Shown here in pieces: positions 41,912-49,408 of a stretch of 64,000 nucleotides of DNA. Origin of the DNA: Streptomyces gardneri. Its GTDB lineage: Bacteria > Actinomycetota > Actinomycetes > Streptomycetales > Streptomycetaceae. The notes below the pieces were generated by a model. The model did not search any database. It had not been told where the DNA came from and was given only the letters and a program-made list of their open reading frames with translations. The stretch covers positions 1-64,000 of the forward strand of contig NZ_BJMN01000032.1 of assembly GCF_006539185.1 (NCBI RefSeq). The letters are read 5' to 3'. How positions within the stretch are numbered: position 1 is the stretch's first letter; every line of letters starts with the position of its first letter. Position numbers and translations under genes: made by a program.

Positions 41912-42106
41912 ATGAGCCTCTCCACGCTGCGCGAGATGAACTTCACGACCATGTCCGACAGCGAGACCGACGCCGTTTCCGGCGGCCGCCTCTCCAAGGC
42001 CCAGTGCGCCGCGATCTGGGCCAACGCCCAGGCCAACATGCTGGGTTACGGCTGTGGCGGCAGCTACACGGACTACATGGGCATCTACAACCGTGAGTGC
42101 CGGTAG
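41912..42106 (+). CDS. Glycocin precursor peptide (sublancin-like)
   Basis: 64 aa. The 25-residue leader ends DAVSGG, a double-glycine site for a C39 peptidase. The 39-residue core begins RLSKAQCAAIWANAQ and ends YGCGGSYTDYMGIYNRECR. Compared with sublancin (GLGKAQCAALW...IGCGGG...NYRQFCR) the KAQCAA-x-W helix start, GCGG loop and NR-x-x-C-R end are conserved. Core cysteines are 7, 23 and 38: 7 and 38 align with sublancin's outer disulfide (7-36) and 23 with its S-glucosylated Cys22. Sublancin's Cys14 and Cys29 are Ala and a non-Cys residue here. It is exported and modified by the next two genes. Confidence 0.9.
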   Translation: MSLSTLREMNFTTMSDSETDAVSGGRLSKAQCAAIWANAQANMLGYGCGGSYTDYMGIYNRECR

Positions 42107-42146
42107 CAGATAACGCTGCCAGGAATCACCTGACAGCACTATGAAC

Positions 42147-42194
42147 GGCGGCGCCTCCTCTCCGGGAAGGAATCCCGGATGCCGAGGCGCCGCC
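42147..42194 (+). terminator. Attenuator hairpin between precursor and transporter genes
   Basis: Outer 11-bp stem GGCGGCGCCTC / GAGGCGCCGCC encloses an inner CCGGGA/TCCCGG stem. It lies between 40 nt after the precursor stop and 24 nt before the transporter start, so it probably lowers readthrough and keeps peptide expression above that of the enzymes. Confidence 0.8.
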
Positions 42195-42218
42195 GATCCG
42201 CATCCCAGGGGGCGCAAG

Positions 42219-44375
42219 ATGAAATGGCAGGCCTATCACACGCATCAGGAAGGTGATACGGACTGCGGCCCGGCCTGTGTGCGCACGGTCCTGCGGAGAC
42301 ACGGAATACACGTGGATTCCGCGATCCTTCGGGAATCCGTGGGTCTCGGCGAAGGCGGTGCGAGCCTTTTCCGGCTCCAGCAGGTGCTCGACGACTACGG
42401 CGTCACCTCCCAGGCCTTCCGCCTGACCGTGGACGAGCTGCACCAGGCCGTCACGCTGGCAGGGCCCGCCATAGCCCTCACGACGGACGCGGGCCTCTCC
42501 CACTTCATCGTCGTCCAAGAAGCCCTGCCCAACGGCGACTTCGTCATCAGCGACCCGTGGTTCTACCGACCCAGGACCGTGACCGCCGACGAGCTGTCGC
42601 AGACCTTCTCCGGCGAGACCCTCGTCTCCGAGACCCCCTCGACCGACGTCAGCCGGTGGGGGCGCTTCAGGCATTCCTGGAAGCAGAGCGTCTTCGTGAA
42701 CGAGATGCGCGAGAACCGGAGGACGATCACCGGGGTCATCGCTCTGACGCTTCTCGTGGCCGCGCTCTCGATCTCCAGCAGCATTTATCTCCAGGTGTCC
42801 GTCGACAGATTCCTGCAGTCGGACAGCATCAGCGCCCTTACGCTGACCTCCCTGTCTTTCGTGGGAATGGTACTGGCCGCCGGAGCCCTCCAATACATAC
42901 GCGGACTCATCATCGTCCGGTTCGGGCAGCGCGTACAGAAGAACCTGTCCGAGCGCTACGTGGAGAAACTCCTGCGGCTCCCCGTCCGCTTCTATTCGGG
43001 CCGCAGAACCGGAGACCTGGCAAGCCGGCTCGATGACATCCAGGGAATACAGACACTCCTGACGTCCACCACGATCGGGGTGTCGGTGGACATCGCCGTC
43101 GTGCTCATCGTCGGCGGCTACCTCGCATGGGCGAGCCTTCCCCTCTTCGGCATCCTCATGAGTTCCGCGTTCATCACCGTCGTGGCCTCGTGGACTCTCT
43201 ATCGCGGAATTCGGGAGACCTCCGAGGAGGCATTGCAGCGTGACGCCACCCTGAAATCCGAACTGATCAACATCCTCGATCACCACGAGGTCGTCTTCTC
43301 ACACGGGAAACGCGCCTTCGCAGCCCGGCGGATATCCGAGACTCTGTCACGGCGCATCGAATCCGAGACGAGACTGGGGCGCCTCGACAATCTCTCCGCC
43401 ACGATCCGGCTGGTGACCCACGGATGCTTCGCCGTCACCGTGACCTGGATCGGGCTGCTCCAGGCCCAGAGCGGCCGGATCTCGCTGGGGCAGGTCCTCA
43501 GCTTCATCTCGCTGTCCGGGTACTTCCTCACCTCACTGGTGAACATCTCCACCCTGCAGACCACGCTCCAGCGGAGCTCCGCAGCGATCGGCCGCTATCG
43601 GGACATCATGACGCAGCGTGAGCCCGGCATCGTCCCGTCCTCCGCGGGCACCCCCGCACGTCCCGGCGATGTGCCCGCACAGACGGACCTCTCGCACCGG
43701 GCGGGCTCCTCCCTTTCGGCACGGGGCCTCACGTTCTCGTACCCGGGCACTGCGCGCCGCGTCATCGAGGACGTCTCCGTGTCCGTCCCCGCGGGGCGCT
43801 CGGTGCATCTGGCCGGGGACAACGCCTCGGGGAAGAGCACCCTCCTGAAGCTCCTGGCAGGCCTGCACACGGCGGACGCCGGGACGGTCTTCGTCGGCGG
43901 TGTGCCGCTCGAACGCCTCGACCCCGAGACCGTCCCCCACAAGGTCCTCTATCTGCCCGAGATCCCGATGATCCTCAACACGACCGTCCGGGAGAACCTG
44001 ACGCTGGGAGCGCACCACTCCCAGGACGAGGTCGATCAGGCCTGCGCCCTGGTCCATGCGACCTCCGTCGTCGACTCCCTCGACAAGGGCTACGACGAGG
44101 TCCTGCGGGAGGACGGGACCCGCCTGTCCCGAGGCCAGCTGCAGAAGCTCGCGCTGGCACGCGCGGTGCTGATCCGCCCCGACGTCTTCCTGTTCGACGA
44201 AAGCTTCAGCGGCATCGACCAGGACTCCTTCGTCCGGATCTGGGACTCCCTGGCCACGACGGGAGCCACGCGCGTCCTGGTGGCTCATCGGGAGGTCGAC
44301 GACCTGCGGTGCGACCTGACCGTGCGCCTGGACAGCGCCCCCGACCGTGCCTCCCTGACGAAGGAACCCGCATGA
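42219..44375 (+). CDS. Peptidase-containing ABC transporter for the glycocin (SunT type)
   Basis: 718 aa in three domains. The C39 peptidase (1-130) has Cys16 in EGDTDCGPACV, His95 in GLSHFIVV and Asp112 in FVISDPW. A six-helix exporter domain runs about 155-450 (VFVNEMRENRRTITGVIALT, YSGRRTGDLASRLDDI). The ATPase has Walker A LAGDNASGKSTLLKLLAG, a reduced signature RLSRGQLQKLALARA, Walker B VFLFDES, D-loop SGID and switch VAHRE. It cleaves after GG and exports the core peptide. G+C in the first half is lower than the chromosome. Its stop overlaps the glycosyltransferase ATG (ATGA). Confidence 0.93.
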   Translation: MKWQAYHTHQEGDTDCGPACVRTVLRRHGIHVDSAILRESVGLGEGGASLFRLQQVLDDYGVTSQAFRLTVDELHQAVTLAGPAIALTTDAGLSHFIVVQEALPNGDFVISDPWFYRPRTVTADELSQTFSGETLVSETPSTDVSRWGRFRHSWKQSVFVNEMRENRRTITGVIALTLLVAALSISSSIYLQVSVDRFLQSDSISALTLTSLSFVGMVLAAGALQYIRGLIIVRFGQRVQKNLSERYVEKLLRLPVRFYSGRRTGDLASRLDDIQGIQTLLTSTTIGVSVDIAVVLIVGGYLAWASLPLFGILMSSAFITVVASWTLYRGIRETSEEALQRDATLKSELINILDHHEVVFSHGKRAFAARRISETLSRRIESETRLGRLDNLSATIRLVTHGCFAVTVTWIGLLQAQSGRISLGQVLSFISLSGYFLTSLVNISTLQTTLQRSSAAIGRYRDIMTQREPGIVPSSAGTPARPGDVPAQTDLSHRAGSSLSARGLTFSYPGTARRVIEDVSVSVPAGRSVHLAGDNASGKSTLLKLLAGLHTADAGTVFVGGVPLERLDPETVPHKVLYLPEIPMILNTTVRENLTLGAHHSQDEVDQACALVHATSVVDSLDKGYDEVLREDGTRLSRGQLQKLALARAVLIRPDVFLFDESFSGIDQDSFVRIWDSLATTGATRVLVAHREVDDLRCDLTVRLDSAPDRASLTKEPA

Positions 44376-45685
44376 AGTTGTCCGATGTCCTCGATCAGGC
44401 CTGGGCCGAGGATTCCGGCCGGCCGACCCCGCTGGGCCGGGATCTGCGGCTCGTCCGCGCGGCCGCCCCGGAGCTGCTCGCGCTGGACGTCCGGGCGGGT
44501 TCGTACGGCGAGCTCGCCGGCTCCTACCGGCCGGACCGGGCAGGCGCCGTCACCGCCGTCGTCCTGACACACGACGAGGAGCAGGTGATCGGTGCGTGTC
44601 TGCGCGCCCTGACCGACGACTGCGACCGTCTCCTCCTCGTCGACGCCGAGTCCGAGGACGCGACCGTGGGTACCGCGAGGTCCGCCGTCGCCCACGTGGA
44701 ACACGTCACCCGCGCATGGACCGACGACTTCGCCGCACAGCGCAACGCGGCGTTCGAGCAGGCTCGTCCGGGCGGCTGGCTCGCCCATGTGGACGCGGAC
44801 GAAACCCTGTCGGCGGAGAGCAGGGGGCGGCTGCGGGCCGTCCTGTCGGCGCTGGACCACGTCCTGCCCGGTGCCGACCTGGTGGTGTCCCCACGCATTC
44901 TCGACACGAGTCGGGAATGCCATACGGACACCCGGCGGATCGTCCGCTCCGACTCGGCCCTGCGGTTCAGAGGGCGCCTCCACGAGCGGCTGTACGACGC
45001 ACACGGCGCCCAGCCTCCGTCCGTCGAGGTGGACGTGGTCTTCCACCACACCGGCTACGAGCCGGAAGTGATCGCACGCAAGGGGAAGCGGGAGAGGTAC
45101 GCACGGCTCGTCGAGATGTGTCTGACGGAGGAACCGTCGAATCCGAAGTGGCACTTCTACGCGGTGCGCGACGGCCTCGTGGGCCGCAAGCCCGGTCCCG
45201 ACGAAGCCCTCGCACTGTTCCGGAGGCTCCGGGAGGCACACGCCCTGTACGACGAGGCTCCCCTGTCCGACTACGAGGCGGAGCGCTGCACCGACAGCCT
45301 GGTCCTCCAGTGCGAACTGGCCCTGGGCTTCGGCGGCGGCCGTGAGATCGCGGACCTCGCGCCGCTCCTGCACGCGCGGGGACGCCCCCTCGAAGCCTCG
45401 TACTACCAGGCGTTCGCCGAGTTCAGTGCCCTGCTCAGCCGCTCCTCGCGGCTCCTGGACCAGCTCTCCGAGGGAAGCCGGCACCAGCTGCCGGGCAATC
45501 GGCAGCTGGCGGGCCGCAGCTACGACCTCCAGGCCCTGCTGGCACTGACATGCGGCCGCTACGACGAGGTGCCCCTGCTGCTGGGCGAAGCCCGGTCCCG
45601 CCAGGCCGGATCGCTCACGACGGCCACCGTGGAATCTCTCGCGGACCGGTTGCCGAGCTGGCGGGACCTTCCTCAGACCTCGTAG
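44372..45685 (+). CDS. GT2 family S-glycosyltransferase (SunS-like)
   Basis: 437 aa, close to the 422 of SunS. A GT-A domain: AVVLTHDEEQVIGACLRAL, LLLVDAESEDATV (Asp91), AAQRNAAFEQ and the metal/nucleotide DxD in GWLAHVDADETLSAES (141-143), then FRGRLHERLYD and VVFHHTGYEP. The C-terminal half (about 250-437) is helical and TPR-like, as in SunS where it grips the peptide. It should attach a hexose or HexNAc to Cys23 of the core before export. ATGA overlap couples it to the transporter. The 3' end overlaps the convergent MBL gene by 13 bp. Confidence 0.9.
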   Translation: MKLSDVLDQAWAEDSGRPTPLGRDLRLVRAAAPELLALDVRAGSYGELAGSYRPDRAGAVTAVVLTHDEEQVIGACLRALTDDCDRLLLVDAESEDATVGTARSAVAHVEHVTRAWTDDFAAQRNAAFEQARPGGWLAHVDADETLSAESRGRLRAVLSALDHVLPGADLVVSPRILDTSRECHTDTRRIVRSDSALRFRGRLHERLYDAHGAQPPSVEVDVVFHHTGYEPEVIARKGKRERYARLVEMCLTEEPSNPKWHFYAVRDGLVGRKPGPDEALALFRRLREAHALYDEAPLSDYEAERCTDSLVLQCELALGFGGGREIADLAPLLHARGRPLEASYYQAFAEFSALLSRSSRLLDQLSEGSRHQLPGNRQLAGRSYDLQALLALTCGRYDEVPLLLGEARSRQAGSLTTATVESLADRLPSWRDLPQTS

Positions 45686-46425
45686 ACCGCGCCCGGTCGG
45701 GCCAGCTCCGACGGGCCCGAGTACACCGCGCGGGCGTCCGCCAGGTTCTGCTCGCCGTCGGTCCACGGGGGGATGTGGGTGAGGACCAGTCGGCCCACCG
45801 ACGAGCGGGACGCCTCGGCGCCGGCCTCGCGGCCGTTGAGGTGGAGGGCCGGGATGTCCTCCTTGCCGTGGGTGAAGGACGCCTCGCAGAGGAAGAGGTC
45901 CGTGCCGTCGGCGAGCTCGTGGAGCGACTCGCAGACGCCGGTGTCGCCGGAGTAGGTGAGCGAGCGGCCGCCGTGCTCGACGCGGATGCCGTACGCCTCG
46001 ACCGGGTGGCACACCTTCTGCGTGCGGACCGTGAACGGGCCGATCTCGAAGGTGGCCGACTTCAGCGTGTGGAAGTCGAAGACCTCGCTCATCGAGGTCG
46101 GCGAGGGGGTGTCCGCGTACGCCGTGGTCAGGCGCTGCTCGGCACCCTCCGGCGCGTAGACGGGAATCGCGTCGCAGCGCCCGCCCTCGTGCCGGTAGTA
46201 GCGGGCGACGAAGTATCCGCACATGTCGATGCAGTGGTCCGCGTGCAGATGGCTGAGGAAGATCGCGTCGAGGTCGTACAGACCGATGTGTCGTTGCAGC
46301 TCGCCGAGGGCGCCGTTGCCCATGTCGAGGAGCAACCGGAAGCCGTCGGCCTCGACGAGGTAGCTCGAACAGGCCGAATCCGCGGACGGAAACGACCCGG
46401 AGCAACCGACGACGGTGAGCTTCAT
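45673..46425 (-). CDS. MBL fold metallo-hydrolase (RNase Z/ElaC-like)
   Basis: 250 aa. SHLHADHCIDMCG is the HxHxDH zinc motif; further ligands lie in VRTQKVCHPVEAYG, LTYSGDTGVCES and LVLTHIPPW. The N-terminus MKLTVVGCSGSFPS is typical of the subfamily. Cytoplasmic; possible phosphodiesterase or thioesterase activity. A conserved neighbour of the PTS genes in Streptomyces (from memory), so the glycocin genes look inserted between nagE2 and it. Confidence 0.9.
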   Translation of the reverse strand: MKLTVVGCSGSFPSADSACSSYLVEADGFRLLLDMGNGALGELQRHIGLYDLDAIFLSHLHADHCIDMCGYFVARYYRHEGGRCDAIPVYAPEGAEQRLTTAYADTPSPTSMSEVFDFHTLKSATFEIGPFTVRTQKVCHPVEAYGIRVEHGGRSLTYSGDTGVCESLHELADGTDLFLCEASFTHGKEDIPALHLNGREAGAEASRSSVGRLVLTHIPPWTDGEQNLADARAVYSGPSELARPGAVYEV

Positions 46426-46628
46426 GGAGCGTGAACCTCCGTGGACGGGTGCGGAAAACGCGCTGAGGGAGGGGGAGGCTGTGCGGTCTGTCGAGCGTAA
46501 GGCGCACCTGGGCCTGTCGCTCCTTCGTGGCGGCCCGTTGTGGGCGAACTCACGGGCTCTGTCACCGGTTCGGATGGATGGCGGGGCGTCACGGCGGAGT
46601 GGGGCGCGCGCCGGTACCGTCTTGAGGT

Positions 46629-47120
46629 ATGGACACGTCATGGTGGCCCGCGCTGGCCGCGGTCGTGGTGATCGCGCTGGTCGTGGTGGTCGCCGGCGGA
46701 CGGAAGAGTGCGTCGGGAAAGCCGTCGGGCCGGAGGCCTTCGGGACGGAAGCCTTCGGAGCGGACCCGCCCGCCGGGTAGGCCGGCCGGGCCGCGGAAGG
46801 CGCCGTCGCGGCTGCCGCGGGCGGGCGAGATCTGGTGGGCGGACGTGCCCTTCGAGGACGGGCCCGGTTCGAAGGACCGGCCGTGTCTGGTGCTCTCGCT
46901 ACGGGGGGACAGCGCGCTCGTCGCCAAGATCACCAGCAAGTACCACGACGAGCGGCCGGGGGTGATCGCGCTGCCGCCGGGGGCGGTGGGCGACGCGCAG
47001 GGGCGGCCGAGCTTCCTGGAGACGGACGAGCTGCGGGACGTGCCGGTGGCGGACTTCCGCCGGAAAGTGGGAACGGCGGACCCGGTCGTATGGGACCAGG
47101 TCCGCCATCTGGCGCGCTGA
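46629..47120 (+). CDS. Membrane-anchored PemK/MazF family protein
   Basis: 163 aa. One N-terminal membrane helix (WWPALAAVVVIALVVVVAG), a basic PSGRRPSGRKPSE repeat linker, then a PemK/MazF fold from PRAGEIWWADVPFEDGPGSKDRPCLVLSL to VWDQVRHLAR. No antitoxin gene is adjacent. Soluble MazF toxins lack a membrane helix, so this is probably a domesticated family member rather than a working toxin (inference). Divergent from the MBL gene by 203 bp. Confidence 0.83.
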   Translation: MDTSWWPALAAVVVIALVVVVAGGRKSASGKPSGRRPSGRKPSERTRPPGRPAGPRKAPSRLPRAGEIWWADVPFEDGPGSKDRPCLVLSLRGDSALVAKITSKYHDERPGVIALPPGAVGDAQGRPSFLETDELRDVPVADFRRKVGTADPVVWDQVRHLAR

Positions 47121-47135
47121 GGGAGCCGTGGAGGC

Positions 47136-48086
47136 TCAGGCCCAGAGCTGGCCCTGGACCGTTTCGATCGCTTCTTCTGTCGTCTTGGCCGTGTAGAGGC
47201 CGGTCGACAGGTACTTCCAGCCGCCGTCGGCGACCACGAAGGCGATGTCGGCGGTTTCGCCGGCCTTGACGGCCTTGTTGCCGACGCCGATGGCCGCGTG
47301 CAGCGCGGCACCGGTGGAGACGCCCGCGAAGATGCCCTCCTGCTGGAGGAGTTCGCGGGTGCGGGTGACCGCGTCGGCGGAGCCGACGGAGAAGCGGGTG
47401 GTGAGGACGGAGGCGTCGTACAGCTCGGGTACGAAGCCCTCGTCGAGGTTGCGCAGGCCGTAGACGAGGTCGTCGTAGCGCGGCTCGGCGGCGACGATCT
47501 TGACGTCGGGCTTGTGCTCGCGGAGGTAGCGGCCGACGCCCATGAGCGTCCCCGTCGTGCCGAGGCCGGCGACGAAGTGGGTGATCGAGGGGAGGTCGGC
47601 GAGGATCTCGGGGCCCGTGGTGGCGTAGTGGGCGCCCGCGTTGTCCGGGTTGCCGTACTGGTAGAGCATCACCCAGGACGGGTTCTCGGCGGCGATCTCC
47701 TTGGCGACGCGTACCGCCGTGTTCGATCCGCCCGCGGCGGGGGACGAGACGATCTCCGCGCCCCACATGGCGAGCAGCTGGCGGCGCTCCTCGCTGGTGT
47801 TCTCGGGCATGACGCAGACGATGCGGTAGCCCTTGAGCTTGGCGGCCATGGCGAGCGAGATGCCGGTGTTGCCGCTGGTCGGCTCCAGGATGGTGCAGCC
47901 GGGCGTGAGGCGGCCGTCCTTCTCCGCCTGCTCGATCATGTGGAGCGCGGGGCGGTCCTTGACCGAGCCGGTCGGGTTGCGGTCCTCCAGCTTCGCCCAG
48001 ATGCGGACGGAGTCCGAGGGCGAGAGCCGGGGGAGGCGGACGAGCGGCGTGTTGCCGACCGCCGCCAGCGCGGAGTCGTAGCGCAT
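47136..48086 (-). CDS. cysM: Cysteine synthase, CysM type (sulfur-carrier dependent)
   Basis: 316 aa. PLP fold-type II: the Schiff-base Lys is in KLEDRNPTGSVKDRPAL, EPTSGNTGISLAMAAKLKG binds the substrate carboxylate and GLGTTGTLMGVGRYL the PLP phosphate. The C-terminus KYLSTGLYTAKTTEEAI matches the mobile end of mycobacterial CysM, which uses O-phosphoserine and CysO-thiocarboxylate. It lies 5 nt after cysO and is clearly cotranscribed with it. It gives an oxidant-resistant route to cysteine (family knowledge). Confidence 0.92.
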   Translation of the reverse strand: MRYDSALAAVGNTPLVRLPRLSPSDSVRIWAKLEDRNPTGSVKDRPALHMIEQAEKDGRLTPGCTILEPTSGNTGISLAMAAKLKGYRIVCVMPENTSEERRQLLAMWGAEIVSSPAAGGSNTAVRVAKEIAAENPSWVMLYQYGNPDNAGAHYATTGPEILADLPSITHFVAGLGTTGTLMGVGRYLREHKPDVKIVAAEPRYDDLVYGLRNLDEGFVPELYDASVLTTRFSVGSADAVTRTRELLQQEGIFAGVSTGAALHAAIGVGNKAVKAGETADIAFVVADGGWKYLSTGLYTAKTTEEAIETVQGQLWA

Positions 48087-48091
48087 GTGGA

Positions 48092-48370
48092 TCAGACCAT
48101 GCCGCCGGCGACGGCCGGCAGGATCGTGACGCTGTCACCGTCGGTGAGCTTGGTGTCGATGCCGTCGAGGAAGCGGACGTCCTCGTCGTTCAGGTAGACG
48201 TTGACGAAGCGGCGGAGCTTGCCCTCGTCGACGATGCGGGCCTCGATGCCGGTGTGGCGGGTCTCGAGGTCGGCGAAGAGTGCGGCGAGGGTGTCGCCGT
48301 TGCCCTCGACGGCCTTCTCGCCGTCGGTGTAGGTGCGGAGGATGGTCGGGATGCGGACCTCGATGGCCAT
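48092..48370 (-). CDS. cysO: CysO/ThiS/MoaD family sulfur carrier protein
   Basis: 92 aa ubiquitin-like fold: EVRIPTILRTYTDGEKAVEG, KLRRFVNVYLNDEDVRFLDG and DGDSVTILPAVAGGMV. The thiocarboxylate must form on the GG, but here two residues (Met-Val) follow it. Removal by the JAMM protease Mec (51638-52063) would expose the di-glycine. It donates sulfur to CysM. The start at 48370 follows CAGGAG. Confidence 0.92.
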   Translation of the reverse strand: MAIEVRIPTILRTYTDGEKAVEGNGDTLAALFADLETRHTGIEARIVDEGKLRRFVNVYLNDEDVRFLDGIDTKLTDGDSVTILPAVAGGMV

Positions 48371-48461
48371 GACGTGGGCTCCTGTCGGAAGTGGCGTGGT
48401 GGGCGCGCTGCTGGGGCCCCGCGCGGAGGGGGGTCGTGCGGAAGTGCGCTCGGCCGGTCGC

Positions 48462-48578
48462 TCAGAGCGCAGCGCGGGACGTACACATCGCGCTGGCGAG
48501 GCGGCACAGGTCGACGTGCAGGCGTGCCACGAGCAGGGGTGTGCCCGGAGTCTCTTCGCTCACGTCGTGGGAAACCAT
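48462..48578 (-). CDS. Cysteine attenuator leader peptide
   Basis: 38 aa: MVSHDVSEETPGTPLLVARL then HVDLCRLASAMCTSRAAL. The HVDLxRxxSxxC segment is the mark of the putative leader peptides found before sulfur and cysteine genes in Streptomyces. Two Cys codons sit where ribosome stalling could sense Cys-tRNA. A -10-like TACGAT on the minus strand ends 6 nt before the ATG, with no ribosome site, so the transcript is probably leaderless. It stands 91 nt upstream of cysO. Confidence 0.83.
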   Translation of the reverse strand: MVSHDVSEETPGTPLLVARLHVDLCRLASAMCTSRAAL

Positions 48579-48615
48579 GGGCTCATCGTATCGATTCCCG
48601 GTCCGGGTTTCGGAA

Positions 48616-48627
48616 TGTGATCTCACA
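48616..48627. promoter_or_regulatory. Inverted repeat TGTGA-TC-TCACA
   Basis: Perfect 5-bp arms over the btuD stop, 38-49 bp upstream of the leader peptide start, about where a repressor or activator of the cys promoter would bind. Regulator unknown. Confidence 0.45.
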
Positions 48628-49408
48628 TGGTGGATAGTTTATGACCGCCCACCGGACTGTGGAGGTAGACGACGGTCGGGCTGCCGGTCCTCGGGTGCGG
48701 AATGACCTCGGCGTCCACCCCGTAGACGGCGGTGAGAAGCGCGGGGGTGAGGACCTCGGCGGGGGTGCCTCCGGTGACGACCCGGCCTTCCACCATGACG
48801 TAGAGGCGGTCGCAGTAGGCCCCCGCGAGGTTGAGGTCGTGCAGGGCGAGCAGGTTGGTGGTGCCCAGGGTGCGGACGAGGGCGAGGACGTCGAGCTGGT
48901 GGCGGATGTCCAGGTGGTTGGTGGGCTCGTCGAGGACGAGGAGGGCCGGGTCCTGGACGAGGGCGCGGGCGACCAGGGCGCGCTGGCGCTCGCCGCCGGA
49001 GAGCGTGGGGAACGGGCGGTCGGCGAGCTCCGCGAGGCCGACGCGGGCGAGGGCGGCCTCGACCCGGTCCCGGTCGGCGCCGGTGTCGCCCTCCCAGAAG
49101 CGTTTGTGCGGGGAGCGGCCGAGGGCGACCAGTTCGCGGACGGTGAGCTCGAACTCGGTGCCGCTGTCCTGCGGGACGGTGGCGACGCGTCGGGCGCGGG
49201 CCTTGGGGCCGAGGGCGTGGAGGTCGTCGCCGTCGAGCGTGGCGCGTCCCGCGGTGGCGGTGAGGGTCCCGTAGACGCAGCGCAGGAGGGTGGTCTTGCC
49301 GCTGCCGTTGGGGCCGATGAGGCCGACGGTCTCGCCGGCGCGGACGGTGAGGTCGGCGGAGCGGAGGCGACTGCCGTACGAGAGTCCGTGGAGCCGTAGT
49401 TCGGTCAC
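48623..49408 (-). CDS. btuD: Cobalamin ABC transporter ATP-binding protein
   Basis: 261 aa. Walker A GLIGPNGSGKTTLLRC, signature PTLSGGERQRALVARAL, Walker B ALLVLDEPTNHLD, switch LALHDLNLAGAYCD: the FecE/BtuD class. GTG start overlaps the permease stop (GTGA). Cobalamin rather than siderophore specificity is inferred from the riboswitch in front of the operon. Confidence 0.9.
   Translation of the reverse strand: MTELRLHGLSYGSRLRSADLTVRAGETVGLIGPNGSGKTTLLRCVYGTLTATAGRATLDGDDLHALGPKARARRVATVPQDSGTEFELTVRELVALGRSPHKRFWEGDTGADRDRVEAALARVGLAELADRPFPTLSGGERQRALVARALVQDPALLVLDEPTNHLDIRHQLDVLALVRTLGTTNLLALHDLNLAGAYCDRLYVMVEGRVVTGGTPAEVLTPALLTAVYGVDAEVIPHPRTGSPTVVYLHSPVGGHKLSTM

Noticed and set aside
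41912..42106. Lanthipeptide, lasso or sactipeptide precursor
   Set aside because: No lanthionine synthetase, asparagine-synthetase-like cyclase or radical SAM gene is near. The glycosyltransferase and sublancin-like core fit a glycocin.
46629..47120. Functional toxin-antitoxin pair
   Set aside because: No antitoxin gene lies on either side; the flanking genes are MBL hydrolase and cysM.
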